64,000 nt of DNA from Stieleria magnilauensis (GCA_007753675.1 CP036432.1:10201381-10265380), one strand, 5' to 3'; positions 44,385 through 54,267 are shown, numbered from the stretch's first letter. Notes: generated by a model not told the origin, from the sequence alone. Numbers and translations: made by a program.

Positions 44385-45635
44385 ATGCTTCCTTCAACAT
44401 TTATCTCTGAGGCGTTAGGTGACAATCCATCGGCGCTGGCCGTCAAGGCTGAGTCGATTCTGCTGGGCCATGTAGGCGACCAGGCGGTGGTGCCCTGTCG
44501 AAATCTCGAGGTGGAGGAGTTCGCGCGGCTGGGGCACTGCGAACTCGAGCCGCTTGCAGAGCCGCGGCCGAGCCTGTTTCGGTATTGGGGCGGTGAAGAC
44601 TACGACCGCCTGTTTTCCAGCTATGAACAGGTTGTTTGGCAGGTGACATGGAATGACCACTCCATCCACGTCGTGCATCTGCAATGGGAAGCCGGATGCG
44701 GCGGCGAAAGCCGTGACTGGGTCGTCGCCGAGTCGGCCGAGATCGCCGACGCTTTCATTCTCGATGTCGAGCGAAAGACGCACGCGCCGGGGAACGCGAT
44801 CCTGGTCTTCTCCAACGGCCGATGGAACCGCAGCCACAGCCTGTACGAGGCGACTCGATCGGCATCCTTTGACGATCTGATCCTGGCCGACGGCATGAAG
44901 GATGCGATACGCAACGACTTTCAACAGTTCCTGGAAGCCGAAGATCGCTACACCCGGCTCGGCATTGCTTGGCGGCGTGGCGCATTGATGATCGGCCCGC
45001 CGGGCAACGGAAAGACGCACTGTGCCCGCGCGCTCGTGAAAGAACTGGACATCTCGAGCCTCTACGTGCAGAGCCTGAGCCATCAGTACTACACGCCCGA
45101 GCAGATGTGGAAACAAGTCTTTGACCGCGCCCGCGGACTTCGCCCTTGCGTCCTGGTCCTCGAAGACTTGGACTCGCTGGTCAATGACGAAAACCGATCT
45201 TTCTTTCTCAATCAGCTGGACGGTTTCGAGCAGAACCACGGGATGATCGTCCTCGCCACGACGAATCACGCCGAGCGGATCGATTCGGCAATCATCGACC
45301 GCCCCAGCCGTTTTGATCGCAAGTACCACTTCAATCTTCCTGCGCTCGAAGAACGGAGCCAGTATCTCGCCGACTGGCAACAACGACTTTCCGGCGAGTG
45401 TGGCTGGACGGCGGAACAAGTCGATCCGATCGCCGCAATCACCGAAGCGTTTTCGTTCGCCTACCTGAAAGAGCTGGTCGTCAGTTCGTTGATGAAGTGG
45501 ATGCACGAGTCATCCACCGATTTCGCAGCCGTGATGACCGAGCAAGCGGGAATCTTGCAACGGCAGATGAAGACCGAGTTGTCGGAACCTGCCTCGCACA
45601 ATGGACGGCGTCGCCGGCGCGGCGAGCGTGTGTAA
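44385..45635 (+). CDS. AAA+ ATPase (SpoVK/FtsH-like core)
   Basis: 416 residues. An N-terminal ~150-residue domain without recognised family precedes a classic AAA module: Walker A IGPPGNGKTHCARAL (~204-212), Walker B VLVLEDLDSL (~255-264), sensor 1 IVLATTNHAERID and the arginine finger in DRPSRFDRKYHFN. The C-terminus is Arg-rich (NGRRRRRGERV). Such stand-alone AAA proteins in bacteria often serve as protein unfoldases or remodelling factors; the partner is not evident. The spacer to the convergent gene at 45680 is 44 bp. Confidence 0.83.
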   Translation: MLPSTFISEALGDNPSALAVKAESILLGHVGDQAVVPCRNLEVEEFARLGHCELEPLAEPRPSLFRYWGGEDYDRLFSSYEQVVWQVTWNDHSIHVVHLQWEAGCGGESRDWVVAESAEIADAFILDVERKTHAPGNAILVFSNGRWNRSHSLYEATRSASFDDLILADGMKDAIRNDFQQFLEAEDRYTRLGIAWRRGALMIGPPGNGKTHCARALVKELDISSLYVQSLSHQYYTPEQMWKQVFDRARGLRPCVLVLEDLDSLVNDENRSFFLNQLDGFEQNHGMIVLATTNHAERIDSAIIDRPSRFDRKYHFNLPALEERSQYLADWQQRLSGECGWTAEQVDPIAAITEAFSFAYLKELVVSSLMKWMHESSTDFAAVMTEQAGILQRQMKTELSEPASHNGRRRRRGERV

Positions 45636-45679
45636 CGCTGCCGTTAGCCGTTTCCGATGTCGGTCCATCGGCCAACCAA

Positions 45680-46087
45680 CTAGCCTCGACGCGATGCGCT
45701 TCGCTTCTGGGCATCGATCAGTCGGTCTGCAATTTCAGCAATGATGAAATCACGCCTCTTTGAAGACAACGATTTCTCGGAGTACTCCACTTCGTCAACC
45801 GGTTTATTTTTGCGATGGTTGAACCAGCGAATGAGATCCAGTTTTGTTCGAGGTTTTTCGACAGTGAACGGCGAGAGAACCGCCGTACGTTCCATCACAA
45901 CAAAAATCCAAGGATCACCGGTCCGGTCAATTGAGCTGTAGTTCTTCTTTTCGACAAGCTCGAGCGGTGAAAGTTTTTCGTAGAGCGTCTTTGCTGACTT
46001 TGCCGCGACCAACACTCCATCAACATCAACAATCACGGGATAGGCGGGTGCGCGGAGAAAGTACGAGAGTTTATCAAAGCTTGCCAT
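45680..46087 (-). CDS. Small cytosolic protein of unknown function
   Basis: 135 residues from ATG 46087, which follows a GGGGGAC that can serve as ribosome site. It has VIVDVDGVLVAAKSAKTLYEK, which recalls HAD-like starts, but the downstream HAD motifs are absent. The C-terminal half is basic and helical (LIRWFNHRKNKPVDEVEYS). Convergent with the AAA gene. Function unknown. Confidence 0.55.
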   Translation of the reverse strand: MASFDKLSYFLRAPAYPVIVDVDGVLVAAKSAKTLYEKLSPLELVEKKNYSSIDRTGDPWIFVVMERTAVLSPFTVEKPRTKLDLIRWFNHRKNKPVDEVEYSEKSLSSKRRDFIIAEIADRLIDAQKRSASRRG

Positions 46088-46323
46088 TTTGTCCCCCTTG
46101 AATGCTCTGCATTTTAGCCGTTTCAAACAGCACAAAAAGCAGGGCCGAGCTCACAATGGGACAAAAGGGAGCAATCGGTCAGATGTTCCGCGCAGGTCCT
46201 CCAAGCCGATGGTCACTCGACTGATGCCCGGAAACAACGCCACCGGTCGATCGAAAACGGAGGGTAAGAAAATTTCGGAGGTAAGAAAATTGCCGACGAC
46301 CGGGGATCGCTGCGGGGATTCAT

Positions 46324-46470
46324 CTTCTTACCTCCCGAATCTTCTTACCTCCCGAATCTTCTTACCTCCCGAATCTTCTTACCTCCCGAATCTTCTTACC
46401 TCCCGAATCTTCTTACCTCCCGAATCTTCTTACCTCCCAAATCTTCTTACCTCCCAAATCTTCTTACCTC
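46324..46470 (+). repeat. 17-bp minisatellite array
   Basis: CTTCTTACCTCCCGAAT repeated eight times (46324-46459), units 7 and 8 with CCCAAAT, then a partial ninth. Upstream at 46263-46287 two inverted part-copies (GGTAAGAA; CGGAGGTAAGAA) could pair with it. The whole stretch 46088-46513 lacks a convincing gene. Confidence 0.9.
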
Positions 46471-46513
46471 TTTTCCCCGGCCGGCTCTGAAGTGTCACGG
46501 GAACTGGTCGCAC

Positions 46514-47365
46514 CTACTGATCCTGCCCGCGGTTGGACTCGATGATCACGGGGCGTTCGACGTTGATTCCCCAGGCCTTGAGCGTTTGGTAGGCTTGGTC
46601 GCGGACGCCGTAGTACTTGGTGCGGGTTCGATCGTCGGCCGTCTGTTCGCTGTACCCCGTGTCCTGCAGCAGCCCGCGCAGTCGGTCGATGTTGGCTTCG
46701 GACTTGAAGTACCGTAGCACCTCGGCGGCTTTCGATCGGCTGGAGTAGTTTTCGGAGTTCAGCCATCCGATCGCCAGCGTCTCCAGTGGCTCGTCCACGG
46801 GCACGATCAGTTGCCCGTGTGGTCCCCGTTTGGAATCGAACGGCACGTCCGGTGGAATCGTCAAACAAACGGTATGCAGTTGCCGCACGTTGGGTGGCAC
46901 GCGGCCGATGATCTCCCTGGCCGCCTGGAGGACCGCCTCAGGTGTGCGCAGGATCGTGAAATCAGCCCGAAGGACTTCGATCTTGCCCGGCGTCAACTCA
47001 ATCAATTTCGGCGAGAACTGGTGATGATCGCTGTGCGCGATCAGCAGACGACTGGAACGCTCCTCAACGTCTTTGAACCGCGCCGTCGGGTGTTCGACGA
47101 ACAGCCCCATTTTCTCATGATGTTGCTCGAAGATCGGGTACTTGAGCGTTTCCTCCACTGCGATCGTGATGCCAGGCTTCTCCGAGCCGCCGGGGATCGG
47201 CTCGTCGCGGACCCTGACGACCCTGGCAATCCAAACACGGTCCGCGTTGATGATCCAGCTTTCCAGACTCTCTGCGGTGTAGACCAAGGGTTGAGCCGTG
47301 GCATGGTCGCCCGCGAAGAGCGCGAACGCCAAGACGACAATTGAAATTCGGCAAATGCGACGCAT
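46514..47365 (-). CDS. Secreted protein of unknown function
   Basis: 283 residues from ATG 47365, after an AGGAG. The signal peptide (ISIVVLAFALFAGDHATAQ) precedes an alpha/beta domain (TAESLESWIINADRVWIARVV; ITIAVEETLKYP). The C-terminal part has HEAT-like helices (RSKAAEVLRYFKSEANIDRLRGLL) and a final ERPVIIE. Enzymatic residues are not evident. It is transcribed away from the PanB-like gene. Confidence 0.65.
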   Translation of the reverse strand: MRRICRISIVVLAFALFAGDHATAQPLVYTAESLESWIINADRVWIARVVRVRDEPIPGGSEKPGITIAVEETLKYPIFEQHHEKMGLFVEHPTARFKDVEERSSRLLIAHSDHHQFSPKLIELTPGKIEVLRADFTILRTPEAVLQAAREIIGRVPPNVRQLHTVCLTIPPDVPFDSKRGPHGQLIVPVDEPLETLAIGWLNSENYSSRSKAAEVLRYFKSEANIDRLRGLLQDTGYSEQTADDRTRTKYYGVRDQAYQTLKAWGINVERPVIIESNRGQDQ

Positions 47366-47545
47366 GCGTACCGGTCTCCTGAAAGGGACGAACCACTCGG
47401 GATTCCCTGTTGGAGTATAGCCGACTTGGTACCGCCGTCTGGCGACGGCAGCGACGCTCGCTTTGATTCCTTTCGAGCGGTGCGATATGTTTTGCGACAT
47501 CCCACACCAATTGCCGTTTCTTCTCTGGAACAGAAAATCAAATCG

Positions 47546-48454
47546 ATGAACTCCGACGCAAACCCACCCAACGCACTGCCTCCCAGAGACGCGCACAAAC
47601 GAGGATTACACCGGACGATGACACTCGGTGGGGCCTACGCAACCCGCAACCATACGATCAAGCATCTTCAAGATTTGAAAGGAAAAGCGGTCCTCACCGA
47701 GACCATGCCGTTTACGACGCGCGAGGCAGCGGCGGCGGAAGAGGCAGGAATCGACACGCTGAAAGTCAAATTTGATCCAGCGGATCCGGCCAGTGCACTT
47801 GCGATCCGAAACGCAGCGCCGCACACCTTCATGACGTTCTGTATCGGATTGACAAAGATTGCGACCGCGGCCGAAGCGGTGCGTGCCGGCTACGACGCCA
47901 TGGAACTCGGCGCCGATGGAATCATGTGCCAATGGGGACCCGAATTCATTCGAGCCGTTTCGGACGCTGGAATTCCGGTGGAAGCGCACGCCGGCCTGGT
48001 GCCCCGCTTGAGCACCTGGACGGGAGGCCTGAGGGCGGTCGGCAAAACGATCGAAGAAGCGATGTGGGTCTACGAGCAGATTCAATCGTTTGAAGAAGCA
48101 GGAGCCTGGGCGGTGGAAGTGGAAGTCGTACCGGCCGAGCTGCTTGCACAGATCTCCAAACGCACCCGCCTGGTGACGTCGTCCATCGGTGCAGGCAGTG
48201 GCGGTGACATTCAATTCATGTTCGCCGAAGACATTTTGGGCAACCACGCTCCTCCCTATCCACGACACACCAAACAGTATCGGAACCTGTTCAAGATGGA
48301 ACAGGCGATGCAGGCGGAGCGCGTCGGGGGCTTTCGAGACTATATCGACGATGTCAAAAGCGGACAGTTTCCTGGCCCCGAACATGTGGTCAAAGCACCG
48401 GAAGGATTGATCGACCAGTTCCTTGCCGCTGTTGACGGCGGCGGGGACAAGTAG
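47546..48454 (+). CDS. PanB-family hydroxymethyltransferase-like protein
   Basis: 302 residues from ATG 47546. TIM-barrel pattern resembling ketopantoate hydroxymethyltransferase (PanB): VLTETMPFTTREAAAAEEAG at the first strand, VEAHAGLVPRLSTWTGG where PanB has HLGLTPQ, and a near C-terminal VPAELLAQISKRTRL with SSIGAGSGGDIQF, parallel to PanB's IGIGAG. The canonical metal residues of PanB are not clearly aligned, so this may be a divergent family member with another substrate. It probably acts in the cytosol. Confidence 0.65.
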   Translation: MNSDANPPNALPPRDAHKRGLHRTMTLGGAYATRNHTIKHLQDLKGKAVLTETMPFTTREAAAAEEAGIDTLKVKFDPADPASALAIRNAAPHTFMTFCIGLTKIATAAEAVRAGYDAMELGADGIMCQWGPEFIRAVSDAGIPVEAHAGLVPRLSTWTGGLRAVGKTIEEAMWVYEQIQSFEEAGAWAVEVEVVPAELLAQISKRTRLVTSSIGAGSGGDIQFMFAEDILGNHAPPYPRHTKQYRNLFKMEQAMQAERVGGFRDYIDDVKSGQFPGPEHVVKAPEGLIDQFLAAVDGGGDK

Positions 48455-48580
48455 CTTCCACCGGCATCGGTGAGTGCCTGCGTTCTCACCCGCCGGATGC
48501 TTCATTTTTTGACCACTCAGTTTTTTGACCCGATCTCCTTTGAGATGCACGACGACCTGACCGACGGCAACTTCCCGCCT

Positions 48581-49744
48581 TCACGGCCGCCGGGTCTTCT
48601 GGATGAACCGTGCCAGTTCCTTCATATCGATCGCAGCATCGCCGTCTTGGTCGATCAGACTGAGTTTTTCAGGGAAGAGTGGACTGTCACGGTTGGCCCC
48701 ACTGGCCTTCAGCTCCGCCTTGGACAGTTTGCGATCGCCGTTGGAATCATTTCTCGCGATCAAGATCGATGCCCGGTTGGCGGATTCGTCGTCGAACCCC
48801 AGCAGCTTTCGCTGCTTCGCCAAATACGTTTCGATTTCCAACAGCGACAGGAGTCCGTCACCGTTTTCGTCGGGGCTACCGAGGTCTGGGTCTGGGTCTG
48901 GGTCGGCTTGGCGAAACAGGTTCGCCGGCACTAAACCGTCGCCGTCTGGGTCGCTGCGTCGGATCACATTTCTGGCGAGCAATTGATCCGAGGGCGTCAT
49001 CCCCATCCGCATGCGGCGGTCGGCCAAGTATTCGGCCAGCTCCGAGACCGATAACGATTCGTTGTCGTTTCGATCGAACTTCATCGTTGCCGAATCCAAG
49101 TCGACGGCGCCGAGTTCATCGCCGCCCAACTGACGATCTCCATTGAGATCACCTTGATTGATCAGCGCCATCGCACCGCCTTGGTCACAACCCTTGACAC
49201 CCAACTCATCACGAAACTTGCGTTCAAACGCCAATCCACGAATCAATTCATCGGCAGAGAGTTCGTCATCGGAATTTCGATCGTAGCTTTCGATCTGATC
49301 TGAAAACGTATTGTTCTCCAGTTCCCTCAACTGCAACTTTCCGTCTCGGTTGCTGTCATATCGCTTGGTGTAACGGTCGGCCAAAATCGAATCCATCTGC
49401 ACGATGCCCGCACGTTCACGTTCGGCCGCGAGTTTGAGCGTGACTTCGACTTGCTGCAGGTCACCGCTGCGATTGAGATCAAACGGGCGGATGTCTTCGC
49501 TGGTCCACTTCAGCCGCTCGTACTCGGATTTGCTCAGCGCCCCATCGTCATCCAAGTCATGCCGGGCAAACAGTTTGGCGGTCGCCGTCAAATCCATTTC
49601 CAGTAGCTTGATCGAGAGTGGCTCGGCTGGCGCGCTGTCGTCCTGTGCAATGAGCGTTGGCGTGGTGTGCAACCCGGTAAAACAGACGGCAAGCAAGAGT
49701 AGGCATGCCGCAGAACGATTGGATCGGCAGCCGTGGAAGAGCAT
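48581..49744 (-). CDS. Secreted EF-hand protein
   Basis: About 387 residues from ATG 49744 (alternative 49789), with a signal peptide (AACLLLLAVCFTGLH). The mature part has about ten EF-hand-like calcium loops, for example DLDDDGALSKSEY, DSNRDGKLQLRE, DENGDGLLSLLE and DQDGDAAIDMKE, some degenerate (DRNSDDELSADE). Repeated single EF-hand units are typical of planctomycete exported proteins, which may bind calcium at the cell surface. No enzyme domain is visible. Confidence 0.8.
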   Translation of the reverse strand: MLFHGCRSNRSAACLLLLAVCFTGLHTTPTLIAQDDSAPAEPLSIKLLEMDLTATAKLFARHDLDDDGALSKSEYERLKWTSEDIRPFDLNRSGDLQQVEVTLKLAAERERAGIVQMDSILADRYTKRYDSNRDGKLQLRELENNTFSDQIESYDRNSDDELSADELIRGLAFERKFRDELGVKGCDQGGAMALINQGDLNGDRQLGGDELGAVDLDSATMKFDRNDNESLSVSELAEYLADRRMRMGMTPSDQLLARNVIRRSDPDGDGLVPANLFRQADPDPDPDLGSPDENGDGLLSLLEIETYLAKQRKLLGFDDESANRASILIARNDSNGDRKLSKAELKASGANRDSPLFPEKLSLIDQDGDAAIDMKELARFIQKTRRP

Positions 49745-50026
49745 GAGAGTCGGCACGTCAGAACGCCCCCGCGTGATGGACTGAATCATTTTGCAACCGA
49801 CGCAGTATAACTGCCCCGGCCGATCCCATTGGGGCCTCGCCCATTCCGCCGGCGCGTGGCAAACACAGCAGCCCCACCCTCTGGCGGAGGCAACCCAATT
49901 TGCCTGCCACACACCTTCATTTGACGCTTCTTCGATGGTCCATTAGTGTGAATTTGGAGCAGCTGCTTGCAACCGACCGCCACGCCGGTGCAGCTGCCCT
50001 GTCTGATACAAAATGGAACTCAACTT

Positions 50027-50743
50027 ATGAACACGCGTTTAACATTTGTCGCTGCCCTGTTGCTCTTTCCGTTGGGGATCGGTGCTCAGGAGCCGAACTC
50101 TGAAACCAGCACCGCCAACCGGGTGATCATCGTCAGCGGCACGGGAGAGGTGAACGGAGTGCCCGATGTGGCCGAGATCAATGTCGGTGTTGTGGTCGAG
50201 GCAGACAGCGCCAAAGCGGCGCTGGTCGCAAACAACGATCAAATGAAGCGACTGCTGGAGAAACTGAAACAGCTTGGCATCGCCGAAAAAGACATCCAGA
50301 CCACCAGTTTCAACGTCGCGCCGCGCTACCAACGCATGCGCAATCCCGACGGCGAGCCGCCCAAGATCGATGGCTACCGGGTGTCCAACCAGGTCCATGT
50401 CCGGGTGCGTAAAATCGAATCGCTTGGCGTCGTGCTCGATCAAGTCGTCACGGCCGGCGCGAACCAAATCAACGGCATCAGCTTTTCGATCGCCGATTCA
50501 GAAACGTTGATGGACGAAGCCCGCAACAAAGCCATCCGTGACGGCAAGCGCAAAGCCGGCTTGATGGCCAAGGAAGCCGGCGTCAAGCTCGGCCAACTGG
50601 TGGAAATCCGCGACCACTCCGGCGGCAACCAGCCCGGACCGATGCGTTTCATGGCGATGGCCGAATCCCGTTCGTCGGTTCCCATTCAAACCGGCGAACA
50701 AACGCTTTCGGCACAGGTTCAACTGACGTTCAAGTTCGAATGA
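50027..50743 (+). CDS. SIMPL-domain protein (DUF541)
   Basis: 238 residues from ATG 50027. Signal peptide (RLTFVAALLLFPLGIGA) followed by the SIMPL/DUF541 domain: VIIVSGTGEVNGVPDVAEIN, the long helix ending KLKQLGIAEKDIQTTSFNV, and GYRVSNQVHVRVRKIESLG. The last helix and strand end QVQLTFKFE. Probably exported, role unknown; relatives are linked to periplasmic stress. Coupled to the next gene by a 4-bp ATGA overlap. Confidence 0.85.
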   Translation: MNTRLTFVAALLLFPLGIGAQEPNSETSTANRVIIVSGTGEVNGVPDVAEINVGVVVEADSAKAALVANNDQMKRLLEKLKQLGIAEKDIQTTSFNVAPRYQRMRNPDGEPPKIDGYRVSNQVHVRVRKIESLGVVLDQVVTAGANQINGISFSIADSETLMDEARNKAIRDGKRKAGLMAKEAGVKLGQLVEIRDHSGGNQPGPMRFMAMAESRSSVPIQTGEQTLSAQVQLTFKFE

Positions 50744-50997
50744 ACGGGCCCAATCCCTACCGGCCGACGCAAGTCGTCAACCCTGATGACTTGCGTGACT
50801 TGCAATCGCCGTATCGAAAACGCCCGGCCAAGCCGGTGTCGGCGCGAACCAGAGTGGTGGCCTCCCTCGGGCTCTTTGCCGGCGGGTTGATGGTTCAGGC
50901 TGCCACGGGTTCCTTCGGGTTTTTGTTGTGGTGGTGCTGCTATCTCGCGAGCATGATCTGCTTGATTTGGGCCATGTTCGCGACTGTTGCCGACTGA
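50740..50997 (+). CDS. Small membrane protein
   Basis: 85 residues, start inside the stop of the SIMPL gene. The first ~38 residues are polar (PYRPTQVVNPDDLRDL), then come two hydrophobic helices (VVASLGLFAGGLMVQ and FGFLLWWCCYLASMICLIWAM). Unknown function; likely a partner or just a co-translated membrane protein. Confidence 0.6.
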   Translation: MNGPNPYRPTQVVNPDDLRDLQSPYRKRPAKPVSARTRVVASLGLFAGGLMVQAATGSFGFLLWWCCYLASMICLIWAMFATVAD

Positions 50998-51065
50998 GTC
51001 GTCTGCTTTGCCACACGTGCTAAATCTCAAGGTGTTGTCGACGTGCCACAATGGAGACGAGCAAG

Positions 51066-51800
51066 ATGACTGAAAAGGTCGCGATCGTGACCGGGGCGAG
51101 TCGCGGGATCGGCGCCGCGACGGCGAGGCTTCTCGGCCGCAACGGCTATCGCGTTGCGGTCAATTTCCGCCAACGATCGAATGCGGCCCAGGCGGTCGTG
51201 GAGCAAATCGTTGCCGACGGAGGCGACGCGTTCGCCGTTCAGGCTGACGTTTCGGATGAGAACGAGATCCGACGGCTGTTTGCGGCGGTCGACGATCGCT
51301 GGGGACGTCTCGATGCGCTCGTCAACAATGCGGGAATTCTGGAACCGCAGGCGACGGTGCAAGCGATCACGGCCGATCGTTTGAATCGAATTTTCTCCGT
51401 CAATGTGATCGGTCCGTTTCTTTGCTGCCGCGAAGCGATCCAACGCATGAACGACGGCGGCAACATCGTCAATGTGTCCTCGATCGCCTCGCGCACCGGG
51501 TCACCCGACGAATACGTCGACTATGCGGCATCCAAGGGAGCGATCGATTCGTTGACGATCGGTTTGGCCAAGGAGGTTGCCGGCCGAGGGATCCGGGTCA
51601 ACGCGGTCCGACCGGGGGTCATCGAGACGGAAATCCACGCCGACGGCGGAGAACCGGGACGGGCTCAACGAATCGGCGCCACGCTTCCGCTGGGGCGGCC
51701 CGGCATATCGGAGGAGGTCGCCGAAGCGATCCTGTGGTTGGTGTCGGATCGATCCAGTTTCACCACGGGCCAGTTCATCGACGTTGCCGGGGGAATCTGA
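51066..51800 (+). CDS. Short-chain dehydrogenase/reductase
   Basis: 244 residues from ATG 51066. Classical SDR: cofactor motif TGASRGIGAAT, NNAG in VNNAGILEPQAT, catalytic Ser in VNVSSIASRTG, and YxxxK in YVDYAASKGAIDSL. The end is GQFIDVAGG, typical of FabG-like or glucose dehydrogenase-like oxidoreductases. The Asn-Ser-Tyr-Lys set is complete. The substrate cannot be inferred. Downstream is the long repeat copy C. Confidence 0.85.
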   Translation: MTEKVAIVTGASRGIGAATARLLGRNGYRVAVNFRQRSNAAQAVVEQIVADGGDAFAVQADVSDENEIRRLFAAVDDRWGRLDALVNNAGILEPQATVQAITADRLNRIFSVNVIGPFLCCREAIQRMNDGGNIVNVSSIASRTGSPDEYVDYAASKGAIDSLTIGLAKEVAGRGIRVNAVRPGVIETEIHADGGEPGRAQRIGATLPLGRPGISEEVAEAILWLVSDRSSFTTGQFIDVAGGI

Positions 51801-51937
51801 CGCCGATTCAGACCGCCAACGCGAAGGGACGTTGATGCAACACTTGAGCCGCCGGCCGTCAGGCCACGGGCCCCACCGGACGCGTGCTGATTAGCGCCGC
51901 CCGGACGCTGGCGAGAACCGGCTGACGCCAAAGTGCG

Positions 51938-52076
51938 CGGCACGACCCCGACGGGGTCCAAGCCAGTAGCCGGAGGTGAGCGAAGCGACACCTCCGGAAA
52001 TCCGGTCCCCCGTCAAACGCGACCCCGAAGGGTGTCGAAGCAAATGACGTCGGCGCCCTCGGACCCGGCCAGCCCG
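51938..52076 (+). repeat. Dispersed long repeat, copy C (partial)
   Basis: The first ~140 bp of the repeat seen at 7081 and 7411 are present with few changes. The sequence then diverges at CAGCCCGCACG. The rest of the spacer 51801-52245 has no gene; the TTAGCGCCGCC...GAACCGGCTGA segment before it matches 7745-7780. Confidence 0.75.
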
Positions 52077-52245
52077 CACGCTCAAGCTCACCAATCACCT
52101 CCTTTACGAGCGCAGACTGCCGCACCGCCGGCGGATGCATTCGACGCGACCCCGGCGGGCGTCTTGCTAGCAGCCAGGCGGGCTTTCTGGAGGCGTTTCG
52201 GTTTCGCCGGTTGGTCTGTTGGGCTTGGAGGGGTAAATTGCGGGC

Positions 52246-54267
52246 ATGGAAGCCACAGCTAAAACATTGCCGACGATTCGCCAATTGCCCCCCAATCTGA
52301 TCAACCAGATCGCCGCCGGGGAGGTGATCGAGCGGCCCGCGTCGGTGGTCAAGGAATTGTTGGAAAACAGCGTCGACGCCGGGGCGACTCGGATCGAGGT
52401 TTCGATCGTCGGCGGCGGCACCGAGATGATCCGCATCAGCGACAACGGTTGCGGGATGACGGCCGAGCAATTGCCGCTGGCGTTGGCCAGTCACGCGACG
52501 AGCAAGCTGCCGACCGACGAGGACTTGTTTCACGTGTCCACGCTCGGGTTCCGCGGTGAAGCGTTGGCGTCGATCGGCAGCGTGTCTCAATTGACCATCC
52601 GCAGCCGCACCGACGGCGAGACTGCGGGCAACGAAATTCGAGTCCGCGGCGGCGTGATCGATCCACCACAGCCTTGTGGTTGCCCGGTCGGAACGGTGAT
52701 GGAAGTCCGCAATCTGTTCTTCAACACGCCGGTTCGGCATCGGTTTTTGAAAACCGCGCAAACCGAAAAAGGGCACATCGTGGAGGCCTTCACGCGGATC
52801 GCGCTGGCCAATTCGCACATCCACTTTGTGCTCAACAACAATGACAAACCGCTGTATGACCTGCCGGTGACCGAGCGGTGGAGCGAGCGGATTGCGGCGT
52901 TCTTCGGCGGCGAAATCGCCGACGCGTTGATCCCGATCAACAGTGACGACTCGCAAATCCATGTCCAGGGTTACGTCTGTGACCCGTCGGTCAGCCGCGG
53001 CAATTCGCGGATGCAGTATCTGTTCCTCAACAGCCGACACATCCGCGACCGTTCGCTGCAGCACGCCTTGGGCGAGGCCTATCGTGGGCTGTTGATGGTC
53101 GGCCGGCACCCGGTTTGTTTCTTGCGGATGTCGATGCCGCCGGAGTTGATCGACGTCAACGTGCACCCGACCAAGTTGGAAGTTCGTTTCACCGACGGCG
53201 GCCGAGTTTACAGCCGGTTGTTGCAGACGCTGCGACACCACTTCTTGACCACCGACATGACGCAGCGGGTCGGCCCCGCGCCGGTTGCCGACGACGCGGA
53301 CCTGACGCCGGCGCCCCGCAGTGAACTGGGGATGCCGGTTCGAGCCGAGCAGGCGCATCGGCAATCGGTGATCGAATGGGCGCGAACTGGAAACAACCCA
53401 TCCGACGTGTTCGTCTCGCCCGCCCGCGGTGACGATTCCAGCGGCGGATCGGCGATGGGATCCGCTCCAGACGTCGCGGCTCGTTCGATTCCCTCGTTCG
53501 GTTCGGTCCCCAGCTTTCAACCGTTCCCCGGTGGCGGCTCACCCTCGATGCCTCACCAGGGGTCTCCGACGGCGACGACCGACTCGGCGAGCGACGAAAA
53601 CGTGGCGCCCTGGGATGGCCCACAAGCCGCATCGCCGGAAGATTCCGGAGTCGACCACCCCGCCGTTTGCCATCTCGGGTTTCAAGTCCACAACCGCTAC
53701 CTGGTCACCCAAGACGAAAAAGGCATGGTCGTGATCGACCAGCACGCGCTGCACGAACGCGTCTTGTACGAGCGGGTCAAAACCAAAGTCTTGGAGAGCG
53801 GTCAATCACTCGAATCGCAAGGGCTGCTGGTCCCCGAGCCGGTCTCGATGACGCCGGCCGAACGAACGGCGGTGTTGGACCACCAGGAAACCTTGGCGCA
53901 GATCGGGATGGAAATCGCAGAGTTCGGCGGGGATACGATTGTGATTCGATCGTACCCGGCGATGCTCAAGAACAAGCCGCCGGCGGACATGCTGCGGACG
54001 CTGATGGAATCGGTGCTCGGGGGCGGCGAAAAACCCGAACCGATCGAATTGCTCAATCATTTGCTTTCGACGATCGCGTGCAAGGCGGCCGTGAAAGCCG
54101 GCGACCCGCTGCGGCCTGAAGAAATCCGCGCCCTGTTGGAACAGCGTGACCTGTACAACGACACCCATCACTGCCCGCACGGCCGGCCGACGGCGTTGTT
54201 TTTCAGCCGTGACGAGCTGGACCGCATGTTCGGGCGACTGGGACCGCGCGCCCGGACGACGAAATGA
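52246..54267 (+). CDS. mutL: DNA mismatch repair protein MutL (endonuclease type)
   Basis: 673 residues. N-terminal GHKL ATPase: LINQIAAGEVIERPASVVKE, DNGCGM, ATSKL and LGFRGEALASI. A ~150-residue variable linker (residues ~345-455) is Pro/Ser/Gly rich. The C-terminal dimerisation domain has the endonuclease metal motif DQHALHERVLYE (DQHA-x2-E-x4-E), then ACKAAVKAG and the zinc-ligand CPHGRP. It is therefore predicted to nick DNA itself, as in species without MutH. It acts with MutS in mismatch repair. Confidence 0.95.
   Translation: MEATAKTLPTIRQLPPNLINQIAAGEVIERPASVVKELLENSVDAGATRIEVSIVGGGTEMIRISDNGCGMTAEQLPLALASHATSKLPTDEDLFHVSTLGFRGEALASIGSVSQLTIRSRTDGETAGNEIRVRGGVIDPPQPCGCPVGTVMEVRNLFFNTPVRHRFLKTAQTEKGHIVEAFTRIALANSHIHFVLNNNDKPLYDLPVTERWSERIAAFFGGEIADALIPINSDDSQIHVQGYVCDPSVSRGNSRMQYLFLNSRHIRDRSLQHALGEAYRGLLMVGRHPVCFLRMSMPPELIDVNVHPTKLEVRFTDGGRVYSRLLQTLRHHFLTTDMTQRVGPAPVADDADLTPAPRSELGMPVRAEQAHRQSVIEWARTGNNPSDVFVSPARGDDSSGGSAMGSAPDVAARSIPSFGSVPSFQPFPGGGSPSMPHQGSPTATTDSASDENVAPWDGPQAASPEDSGVDHPAVCHLGFQVHNRYLVTQDEKGMVVIDQHALHERVLYERVKTKVLESGQSLESQGLLVPEPVSMTPAERTAVLDHQETLAQIGMEIAEFGGDTIVIRSYPAMLKNKPPADMLRTLMESVLGGGEKPEPIELLNHLLSTIACKAAVKAGDPLRPEEIRALLEQRDLYNDTHHCPHGRPTALFFSRDELDRMFGRLGPRARTTK

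Noticed and set aside
46324-46470. CRISPR array
   Set aside because: The units are contiguous 17-mers without spacers, and no cas genes are in the window.
51938-52076. Upstream open frame joined to mutL
   Set aside because: The frame is the translation of a dispersed repeat; mutL has a clear ATG at 52246 with a normal family start.
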